Both the position numbers and the translations under genes were made by a program. Below, piece by piece: positions 1-6,315 of a stretch of DNA of 64,000 nt (within the stretch, counting starts at the first letter, position 1; every line of letters begins with the position of its first letter). This DNA is from Muribaculaceae bacterium (GTDB lineage Bacteria > Bacteroidota > Bacteroidia > Bacteroidales > Muribaculaceae). The notes below the pieces were generated by a model. The model ran no database searches, was not told the DNA's origin, and was given only the letters and a program-made list of their open reading frames with translations. The stretch is taken from assembly GCA_023664185.1 (NCBI GenBank), contig JAMPGA010000001.1, positions 299,304 through 363,303 on the forward strand, given 5' to 3'.

Positions 1-1
1 C

Positions 2-352
2 AACTACAACAAGCTGCGTGCTGCCAAGGCTCAGACCAACGCCCTGCGCATGGAGCTCGAGAATGCCCGCGAGATGATAGACTTGCAGGTGAGCCAGGCA
101 TCATTCAAGGCTCGCGAGGCCGTGAAGACCCATACCATGACCATGTCAAACCTCCGGGAGGCCGACGAGAATCTGCGCTGTGCCACCGTGGGATTTCGCG
201 ACGGCGTGATGACCGTCGACAACGTGATGGAGGCTCAGACGGCTTGGCTCAAGGCCCACAGCGAGGATATCGATGCCCGCATCGACCTGTATCTGTGCGA
301 CGTGTATCTGGCCAAGGTGCTCGGCACACTCTCTGTATCTGAAATTCAATAA
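2..352 (+). CDS. TolC-family outer membrane efflux protein, C-terminal part
   Basis: The window opens inside this gene, so only about the last 116 codons are present and the start lies before base 1. What remains is long amphipathic helix rich in Ala, Glu and Gln, with the pattern VGFRDGVMTVDNVMEAQ typical of the C-terminal coiled-coil repeat of TolC-type outer membrane channels. It ends 5 bases before the membrane fusion protein, so it is most likely the outer membrane duct of the exporter encoded by the next three genes. Family and role are inferred from pattern and context. The missing N-terminus would be expected to carry the signal peptide. Confidence 0.8.
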   Translation, partial: NYNKLRAAKAQTNALRMELENAREMIDLQVSQASFKAREAVKTHTMTMSNLREADENLRCATVGFRDGVMTVDNVMEAQTAWLKAHSEDIDARIDLYLCDVYLAKVLGTLSVSEIQ

Positions 353-357
353 GCTCT

Positions 358-1371
358 ATGAAAGATAACAATACCCAGCAGACTCAGGAGCAGAAAGAAA
401 ATCGTGTGCTGCTCTTTGCGATGGGCCTCGTGGTCGTGGCCGTCATCGTCCTTGCCATAATCGGATTCGTGTTTATGAACCATCCCGACGAGATAGTCGA
501 GGGTCAGGCCGACGCCACTTCGGTGCGCATATCGGGCAAGCTGCCCGGGCGCGTGGTGAAGTTCTATGTACGAGAGGGGGATATGGTGCGCAAGGGGGAC
601 ACCTTGGTCCACATACACTCCTCACTGGCCGAGGCAAAGCTGATGCAGGCCCAGGGGATGGAGACAGTGGCCCGCACTCAGGAAAACAAGATTGACGAGG
701 GCACACGCTCGCAGATCATAGCCGCAGCCACCGACATGGTGGCTCAGGCTGAGGCTGCCTTGACCATAGCGCAGAAGACCTACACCCGCATCGAAAATCT
801 GTTTAAGGAGGGTGTGGTGTCCGAGCAGAAACGCGACGAGGCCAAGGCTGCCCTCGATGCCGCCAAGGCTGCCCACAGCGCTGCTCTCTCGCAGCTGAGC
901 CTGGCACGCCAGGGTGCCCAGCGACAGGACAAGGAGAGCGCCGCAGCCATGGTGAATGTGGCCAAAGGGGGCGTGGCCGAGGTGGAAAGTGTGCTCGAAG
1001 ACCAGTATCTCACCGCCCCGCGCGACGGCCAGATAGACCAGATCTATCCCGAGGAGAGCGAACTGGTAATGCTCGGCGCTCCGCTGATGAGCCTGCTATG
1101 CCTCGACGACAAATGGGTGACCTTCAACGTGCGCGAGGATCTGCTGAAAGATATGCCCCTGGGGGGCGAAATCGAGATCATGATTCCCGCCCTCGACAAG
1201 AAGAAGGTCAAAGCACGCATCTACTACTCGCGCGACATGGGCAGCTATGCCACCTGGCAGGCCACTAAGAGCGTGGGTCAGTGGGACTCTAAGACCTTCC
1301 AGATCAAAGCACGCACTCTCGACTCCATACCCGAACTCCGCCCCGGAATGACTGTGATATATGAAAAGTAG
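358..1371 (+). CDS. HlyD/EmrA-type membrane fusion protein
   Basis: This 337-residue periplasmic adaptor joins an inner membrane exporter to the outer membrane channel. A single anchor helix lies at about residues 19-42. The first half of a biotinyl-lipoyl domain follows at about 53-86 (RISGKLPGRVVKFYVREGD), then a long Ala/Glu/Lys coiled-coil hairpin at about 90-205, then the second lipoyl half (LTAPRDGQIDQIYPEESELV) and a beta-barrel end. The order matches the EmrA/HlyD family, as does the length. The start is the ATG 5 bases after the TolC stop. The stop overlaps the next start by 11 bases, which suggests translational coupling. The exported substrate cannot be told. Confidence 0.88.
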   Translation: MKDNNTQQTQEQKENRVLLFAMGLVVVAVIVLAIIGFVFMNHPDEIVEGQADATSVRISGKLPGRVVKFYVREGDMVRKGDTLVHIHSSLAEAKLMQAQGMETVARTQENKIDEGTRSQIIAAATDMVAQAEAALTIAQKTYTRIENLFKEGVVSEQKRDEAKAALDAAKAAHSAALSQLSLARQGAQRQDKESAAAMVNVAKGGVAEVESVLEDQYLTAPRDGQIDQIYPEESELVMLGAPLMSLLCLDDKWVTFNVREDLLKDMPLGGEIEIMIPALDKKKVKARIYYSRDMGSYATWQATKSVGQWDSKTFQIKARTLDSIPELRPGMTVIYEK

Positions 1372-2515
1372 TCTGAAATATGGCATACGCAAACTATGTG
1401 AGCGCAGGATATACATCTTCATGATGGTGATTGTGCCGCTGGCGGGTGCGTTTTTCTTTCTCGACCTCATGCACGAGGGACTTCCGCTAAAGATACCCGT
1501 GTCGGTGGTCGACCGCGACCACTCGGCCATGTCGCGCCGCATCACGCGCTCGCTCGATGCCTCGGAGCTAATCGACATTGCCTTTAAGGACGAGAGCTTC
1601 CACGAGGCGCTCCGCAAGGTGCGCACCGGGGAGTCGTATGGCTTCTTCTATATCCCCGAATCTTTTCAGCAAGATGCGCTGAGCGGACGCACCCCCACGC
1701 TGTCGTTCTACAGCAATATGAGCATCTATGTGCCCGGCACACTGTCGTTCAAGGGCTTCAAGACAGTTGCCGTCACCACTTCGGGCTCCATAGTGCAGAC
1801 TACACTGGCCTCCACTGGCCTGAGCAACATCATAGGGGGCACATCTATGATAATGCCCGTCAGGCTCGACACTCACCCCATAGGCAACCCTTGCACCAAC
1901 TATTCCATCTATCTCTCACCCTCGTTTTTGGGTGGGCTGCTGTCGCTGCTGGTAATGGTGGTGACGGTGTTCTCCATCACTTCGGAAATAAAGTGGCACA
2001 CGTCGCCCCGATGGCTTGAGGCTGCCGGGGGCTCGATGCTGAAGGCTGTGGTCGGCAAGCTGCTGCCACAGGCCGTAATGTTCTCAGTGATGGGCGTGGG
2101 GATACAGGCTGTGATGTTCGGCTTTCTGAACTTCCCTATGCATTGCCCGGCCTGGCACATGATTCTGGCCATGGTGCTCCTGGTGCTCTCCAGCCAGGCT
2201 TACGCGCTGGTGGCTGTGGAGTGTGTGCCCAACATGCGCCTATCGCTCATCATCGTCAGCCTCAGCGGCATCCTGGCCTTCTCGATAGCCGGGTTCTCGT
2301 TTCCGGTCGACAAAATGTATGGCGCCATCGGCATCTTCGCCTACATCCTGCCGGTGCGCTGGTATTTCCTGATCTACATAGACCAGGCGCTCAACGGCCT
2401 GCCCCTCTACTACTCACGGCTCTACTATGCGGCCATGCTGGCAATGATGCTCGTGCCGCTGCTGGGGCTGTGGAGGCTCAAGAAAAAGTGTCTCAACCCG
2501 GTCTATGTGCCCTAA
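1361..2515 (+). CDS. ABC-2 type transporter permease (YhiP/YbhR-like), first of two
   Basis: This 384-residue integral membrane protein has the ABC-2 permease layout: one N-terminal membrane helix at about residues 17-37 (FMMVIVPLAGAFFFLDLM), a large extracytoplasmic domain to about 185, and five or six helices packed in the C-terminal half. The soluble part begins with a PVSVVDRDHSAMSRR-like segment seen in the YhiP/YbhS/YbhR subfamily used in tripartite exporters. It overlaps the adaptor gene by 11 bases, and the second permease follows after 18. The two permeases probably form a heterodimer. No nucleotide-binding protein lies in the visible operon. Confidence 0.85.
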   Translation: MKSSLKYGIRKLCERRIYIFMMVIVPLAGAFFFLDLMHEGLPLKIPVSVVDRDHSAMSRRITRSLDASELIDIAFKDESFHEALRKVRTGESYGFFYIPESFQQDALSGRTPTLSFYSNMSIYVPGTLSFKGFKTVAVTTSGSIVQTTLASTGLSNIIGGTSMIMPVRLDTHPIGNPCTNYSIYLSPSFLGGLLSLLVMVVTVFSITSEIKWHTSPRWLEAAGGSMLKAVVGKLLPQAVMFSVMGVGIQAVMFGFLNFPMHCPAWHMILAMVLLVLSSQAYALVAVECVPNMRLSLIIVSLSGILAFSIAGFSFPVDKMYGAIGIFAYILPVRWYFLIYIDQALNGLPLYYSRLYYAAMLAMMLVPLLGLWRLKKKCLNPVYVP

Positions 2516-2533
2516 CCCCCTGCAGAATTCAAA

Positions 2534-3751
2534 ATGAAATGGCTTAACGACTTATTCAGAGTGTGGAGGCGTGAGATGTGGTTGTGTTTCACCGACATCG
2601 GTGTGCTCCTGTTCTTCTTCGTGCTCCCTCTGAGCTATCCCATCATCTATACGCTCATCTACAATCCGGAGGTGGTGAAGGAGATAGACACCGTGGTGGT
2701 AGACCACTCGCGCACGGCCGAGAGCCGCGAACTGGTGCGCACCATCGATGCCACACAGTCTGTCCGCATAGCCGGCTATGCTGCCGATATGCCCGAGGCT
2801 CGGCGTGCTTGGGCCGAGAAAAAGTGTTATGCCATACTGGAGATTCCCGCCGACTATGCCCGCTGTATAGGCTCGGGCGAGCAGGCTGTGGTCTCATACT
2901 ATCAGGATATGTCGCTGCTGCTGCGCTATCGCCAGATACTGCTGGCGCTTACAGATGTGCAGATGCACGAGGCCACCACTCTGACGGCTCGGCGCGTGGC
3001 GTCGGCCGGAGGAATACTGTCGACCGTAGTTTCAGGTCTGCCGGTCAATACCCAGGCCAATGTCATCGGCGACACAGCCCAGGGCTTTGCGTCGTTTATA
3101 ATCCCCGGCATTGTCATTCTCATCCTTCAGCAAGGCATGCTCATGGGCATAACCATGATTTTTGGCACCCGCCGCGACCGCCGTCGCCGCAATCCCGACG
3201 GGGTTGACCCCTACGAGACCTCGGCCGGCCCCGTAGCAACAGTGCTGGGGCGCGCTGCCTGCTATGTGCTGCTCTACCTGCCCATGGCCTACTATGTGAT
3301 GGCCATAGTGCCGCGCATGTTCGATCTGCCCAGCCACGGCGCGTTTGCCGACTATATGCCCTTTATTTTCGTGATGCTCCTGGCCACTGCGTTTTTGGGG
3401 CAGACCATCCAGATTTTCGTGCGCGAGCGCGAGACCTCGATGGTGCTCATAGTGTTTACCTCGGTGATATTCCTGTTTCTCTCCGGACTGACCTGGCCGC
3501 GATATGCCTTCTCGCCCTTTTGGAAGGCCTTGAGCGACGTTGTGCCCGCCACATGGGGAGTGGAAGGGTTTGTGCACATAAACTCAAACGGAGCGCTCCT
3601 GAGCGACGTGAGCGACTGCTACGTGCCGCTATGGATTCTCACGGGAGTCTATTTTCTGACATCGGTCGTGATTTATGCACTCTGCAAGCCTGCCAAGGCA
3701 GCGCATCACGACATGGCGGGGCGATGCGACATTGAAGCGCATGAAGCCTGA
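2534..3751 (+). CDS. ABC-2 type transporter permease, second of two
   Basis: This 405-residue protein is a paralogue of the preceding permease with the same layout: first helix at about 22-40 (GVLLFFFVLPLSYPIIYTLI), an extracytoplasmic domain with VVVDHSRTAESRELVR, then a C-terminal helix bundle starting near residue 190. A basic cytoplasmic loop (GTRRDRRRRNPDG) follows the second helix. The last helix (about residues 366-385) and the polar tail are encoded in DNA that also codes, on the other strand, for the C-terminus of the aminotransferase; the overlap is 123 bases. Subunit pairing and exporter role are inferred from the operon. Confidence 0.85.
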   Translation: MKWLNDLFRVWRREMWLCFTDIGVLLFFFVLPLSYPIIYTLIYNPEVVKEIDTVVVDHSRTAESRELVRTIDATQSVRIAGYAADMPEARRAWAEKKCYAILEIPADYARCIGSGEQAVVSYYQDMSLLLRYRQILLALTDVQMHEATTLTARRVASAGGILSTVVSGLPVNTQANVIGDTAQGFASFIIPGIVILILQQGMLMGITMIFGTRRDRRRRNPDGVDPYETSAGPVATVLGRAACYVLLYLPMAYYVMAIVPRMFDLPSHGAFADYMPFIFVMLLATAFLGQTIQIFVRERETSMVLIVFTSVIFLFLSGLTWPRYAFSPFWKALSDVVPATWGVEGFVHINSNGALLSDVSDCYVPLWILTGVYFLTSVVIYALCKPAKAAHHDMAGRCDIEAHEA

Positions 3752-4837
3752 GCCCTCCTCGCCAAACATAGCTCCGTCGTTGAGAGCCAGGTGGGCGTTG
3801 TTGACAAAAAGATCCACCAGCTGGTCGTGAGGCAACCCCAACTCGCGGCAGTCGAGCCACACCAGAAACGACGCTTCGGGCCGCACGGGTTTTATCACGG
3901 GCATCTGCGAGGCGCAAAACTCCTCGACGGCCTTGATATTTTCCTCTATGTAGGTCATTGCTTCGTTGAGCCAGGGCTCGCCGTAGCGGTAGGCTGTCTC
4001 TGTGGCTATAGTGGCCACGAATGTAGGCTCTGAAAACTCGTTTGCCTCCATCCAGTGGAAAAATCCTTTCTTCAGCTCTTCCGATTTTATCACTATCCAT
4101 GAGCTCGACAAGCCGGGAATATTGAAGGTCTTGGAGGGTGCTCCGAGAGCTATGCCTACCTCGGCGGCTTCGGGACAGGCCTCGAGAAACGGGATATGGG
4201 GCTTGTCCCACAGCACGAGGTCGCCGTGGATCTCGTCGGAGATCACTTTTACGCCATACTTCTTGGCCAGACGGGCTACGGTGGCCAGTGTCTCGCGGCT
4301 CCACTGCAGCCCTATGGGGTTGTGGGGGTTGCACAGTATCATCATAGCCGGGCGCTCCTCGCGGAAACATCGCTCAAGGTCGTCGAGATCCATGGTGTAC
4401 CCATCGGCGGTGCGCTTCAGCGGCGAGCACACGCACTCACGCCCATTCTCCTCTATCAGGCGGCGGAAGGGGTGATAGACTGGAGGCTGAATCAGTATCT
4501 TCTCGCCCTTCGATGTGAAATAATTGATGAGGAAACCAATCCCCTTCACCACTCCGTTGACATAGATGAGATCGGCGCGATCCACCTTCCAGTTGTGGCG
4601 AGTGGCGAGCCAGTCGATTATCGAATCCCAGTAGCTCTCGGGCACTGCCGAGTAGCCATAGATGGCATGGGCAAAGCGTCCGGCCAGCGCACGCGTTATC
4701 TCGGGCGCTACGGCAAAGTCCATGTCGGCTATCCAGAGAGCCTCCACATCCTCGCGTCCGAAAAATGTGGTGAGGGCGTCGGTTTTCATGGCTCCGGTGC
4801 CGCGTCGGTTTATCTCAAGGTCAAAATTGTAGTTCAT
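3629..4837 (-). CDS. MalY/PatB family aminotransferase (probable cystathionine beta-lyase)
   Basis: This is a fold type I PLP enzyme of 402 residues. Visible features are the substrate/PLP motif ILCNPHNPIGLQWSRE, the aspartate segment VISDEIHGDLVL, and the PLP lysine in GAPSKTFNIPGLSSSW near residue 235. The C-terminal arginine motif is GFMRFNVASPRHVV. MalY/PatB enzymes cleave cystathionine or cysteine C-S bonds, and some act as regulators. I chose the ATG at 4837 (MNYNFDLEINRRGT) because the family begins there and a TAnnTTTG box lies 17 bases upstream; an upstream in-frame ATG at 4867 would overlap that box. The 3' end overlaps the convergent permease gene by 123 bases. The exact substrate is uncertain. 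Confidence 0.88.
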   Translation of the reverse strand: MNYNFDLEINRRGTGAMKTDALTTFFGREDVEALWIADMDFAVAPEITRALAGRFAHAIYGYSAVPESYWDSIIDWLATRHNWKVDRADLIYVNGVVKGIGFLINYFTSKGEKILIQPPVYHPFRRLIEENGRECVCSPLKRTADGYTMDLDDLERCFREERPAMMILCNPHNPIGLQWSRETLATVARLAKKYGVKVISDEIHGDLVLWDKPHIPFLEACPEAAEVGIALGAPSKTFNIPGLSSSWIVIKSEELKKGFFHWMEANEFSEPTFVATIATETAYRYGEPWLNEAMTYIEENIKAVEEFCASQMPVIKPVRPEASFLVWLDCRELGLPHDQLVDLFVNNAHLALNDGAMFGEEGSGFMRFNVASPRHVVMRCLGRLAECINHDRCQKIDSRENP

Positions 4838-4854
4838 GAGAATGGATTTTTGTG

Positions 4855-4862
4855 CAAATATA
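4855..4862 (-). promoter_or_regulatory. Promoter -7 box for the MalY-type aminotransferase
   Basis: On the minus strand this reads TATATTTG, a match to the Bacteroides -7 consensus TAnnTTTG, 17 bases before the ATG at 4837. The place where a -33 box would sit lies inside the A-rich edge of the palindromic element next door and contains no clear TTTG. Confidence 0.6.
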
Positions 4863-4870
4863 AACATTTA

Positions 4871-5030
4871 GTGACGATAAAAAAAAGACTTGGTAAATTT
4901 TTCGTAATGTTATTTGTGAAAATTTGCTTTTGACCAAGCATGAGTTTAGCGAGCTAAATGACTGGTTGGAAAAAAACGAAGATTCATAAATAACATAGAA
5001 AGATTTTTCAAGTCTTTTCTTTAATCTCGG
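4871..5030. repeat. Near-palindromic element of about 160 bp, MITE-like
   Basis: The two halves are imperfect reverse complements about a 2-base centre at 4951-4952. Matched blocks are TTTAGC 4945-4950 with GCTAAA 4953-4958, ATGTTATTT 4907-4915 with AAATAACAT 4988-4996 at exactly mirrored positions, and AAAAGACTTG (to 4892) with CAAGTCTTTT (5009-5018), shifted by 2 bases. About 31 of 44 bases match in the central arms. No gene is convincing inside it. It lies between the malY promoter and the holin-like gene promoter. A miniature inverted-repeat element, or a long RNA hairpin, would explain it; I see no clear target-site duplication. Confidence 0.65.
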
Positions 5031-5063
5031 CATTATCCCACTATTTTCGCTGTATTTGCCTTA

Positions 5064-5071
5064 TATCTTTG
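5064..5071 (+). promoter_or_regulatory. Promoter -7 box for the holin-like gene
   Basis: TATCTTTG matches TAnnTTTG and lies 22 bases before the ATG at 5094. A canonical -33 TTTG is not obvious; TTTC at 5044-5047 is only 16 bases upstream. A TTATCCACA sequence lies at 5080-5088, in the short leader. Confidence 0.5.
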
Positions 5072-5093
5072 CGGAAATTTTATCCACATCACC

Positions 5094-5504
5094 ATGACAC
5101 ATACAATTCATATCGTACTCGCAGTGCTTGCCGTGTGCTATACGGGAGTGCTGGCTGCAGTGGTTGCCGATCTATGCAGCGGTCTGCGGCGCGCACGTCG
5201 CGACGGCCACACACTGACTTCGCGCGGACTGCGTCGCACAGTCACCAAACTGACCTCCTACTATTCGGCTCTGTTTGCACTGACGGCCGTCGACGCCATG
5301 CTCATATCATCTGCGCTCGGGCTCAAGGCTTGCGGCATTGACAGCATCCCCGCCTTCCCCTACATCACAGCCCTCGGGGCTCTTGGACTATCGCTGATCG
5401 AGGTGAAGAGCATACTGGAAAACACAGGCCTGAAACTCGATCTGGAGGGAGTGGCAGGGCTTATAGGTCGCATCCTTTCCTCGTGGAAAGTGATAAAATT
5501 TTAA
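5094..5504 (+). CDS. Phage holin family-like membrane protein
   Basis: This 136-residue protein has three probable membrane helices at about 5-27, 55-80 and 84-105, and a short C-terminal tail ending SSWKVIKF. The middle part, with LCSGLRRARRDG, GLRRTVTKLTSYYSALFAL and the PAFPYITALGALGLSLIE segment, resembles the small holin-like proteins often annotated as phage holin family in Bacteroides. No endolysin, phage or tail gene is near, so it is an orphan. Its actual role is unknown: it could be a domesticated prophage remnant or an unrelated small membrane protein. It has its own promoter box and sits in a gene-poor islet. Confidence 0.6.
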   Translation: MTHTIHIVLAVLAVCYTGVLAAVVADLCSGLRRARRDGHTLTSRGLRRTVTKLTSYYSALFALTAVDAMLISSALGLKACGIDSIPAFPYITALGALGLSLIEVKSILENTGLKLDLEGVAGLIGRILSSWKVIKF

Positions 5505-5548
5505 ATGTTTAACACTCTGTGCTTCAGAATTGTTAAACTCAATATTTG

Positions 5549-5580
5549 CTTCCTTACCATCCTTAAGGATAGTAAGGAAG
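5549..5580. repeat. 32-base inverted repeat between holin-like gene and orphan promoter
   Basis: Arms CTTCCTTAC-C-ATCCTT and AAGGAT-A-GTAAGGAAG are exact reverse complements apart from one C/A mismatch, and they meet at a TTAA centre. The repeat begins 45 bases after the holin-like stop and ends directly against the TTTG of the following promoter. It could be an operator for that promoter or a terminator for the holin-like gene; the sequence alone does not decide, as the following T run is only three bases. Confidence 0.6.
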
Positions 5581-5612
5581 TTTGGATTATAACATTAATT
5601 ATCATACCTTTG
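5581..5612 (+). promoter_or_regulatory. Strong Bacteroides-type promoter with no recognisable gene downstream
   Basis: TTTG at 5581-5584 and TACCTTTG at 5605-5612 are separated by 20 bases, a full match to the Bacteroides -33/-7 layout. Transcription would begin near 5618 and run rightwards, but no convincing open frame follows before uvrC, which lies on the other strand. A non-coding or antisense RNA is the simplest reading. Confidence 0.6.
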
Positions 5613-6265
5613 CAATGTGACCCACAAACTCACCCCCTGAAACGCCAGTGCCAACACTTTAATCCAAAAAATTTTAGAGCGCACCAATTGATCCTTATGG
5701 CTAACCCATAGGCAGCCCCGGCAGCCTTATGCGCGCGCCATACTCTTAACCGCAAGCCCGATGTATCTGAACGGCTGACAACCATTTTGAGACCTCTGCA
5801 TCGTACTTATTCGTCCCCCCGTCATCTACAAACACCCGTCTCCACTCTCCATCATCAATCACTTCCTAAAAAATAAATAAACTCTACAACAGCTTATTTT
5901 TCAACCACTCCATTACTACAACTCGCTGACAACGAGTCGCTTCCCGGCTACTCGTCAAGCCTCGCACTATCCTTCAGCCATCGGCTTGACCCATACAATA
6001 GCCATCTCGTTGTCGCATAACTACCTCTATCTGTCTTCTTACCACTGTCCTTTACCCTGAAATCGTTGAAAAATAAGAAAATAACAGGAAGCGCAGCTTG
6101 CACTGACGCTCTGTGGAAGGCCCTGCTACAGTCTCAGACCGTAGCGGGGCCAATTCTTTAGAGCCTCGGGGCCGGAATGGAGCCATATCCTACCCGCAAC
6201 ACGTGGCTCACCCCGATGGCGATAATGTTGGGATAACGTCGCAAACTACCCCCGTATGGGACGAC
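5613..6265. other. Gene-free islet with structured segments
   Basis: This stretch holds no protein I can recognise on either strand. It contains nested stems: GACAACGAG 5928-5936 with CTCGTTGTC 6006-6014, enclosing GTCAAGCC 5954-5961 with GGCTTGAC 5983-5990. It also holds a hairpin with arms GGCCCTGCTAC 6119-6129 and GTAGCGGGGCC 6141-6151 (one G-T pair). The AT-rich middle and GC-rich right end differ in base composition, which suggests a patchwork. It may be non-coding RNA or decayed mobile DNA. Confidence 0.4.
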
Positions 6266-6305
6266 ATTCCTTATTCCTCATTCCTTATTCTTCATTCCTA
6301 TTTCC
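6266..6305. repeat. Short degenerate heptad repeat
   Basis: Five successive 7-base units (TTATTCC, TCATTCC, TTATTCT, TCATTCC, TATTTCC) lie 11 bases beyond the uvrC stop codon. Similar short degenerate repeats are common in Bacteroidetes intergenic DNA; no function is evident. Confidence 0.6.
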
Positions 6306-6315
6306 AAATTCCCTC

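Noticed and set aside
4821..5033. 70-codon frame inside the palindromic element
   Set aside because: Both strands give similar short frames because of the palindrome; it also overlaps the malY promoter.
5080..5088. Perfect DnaA box TTATCCACA
   Set aside because: It is isolated; no cluster of boxes or AT-rich unwinding region is around it, so an origin call is not justified even with parS 3.7 kb away.
5505..5711. 68-codon frame starting at the base after the holin-like stop
   Set aside because: It crosses the palindrome and the orphan promoter, and its sequence has no protein-like features.
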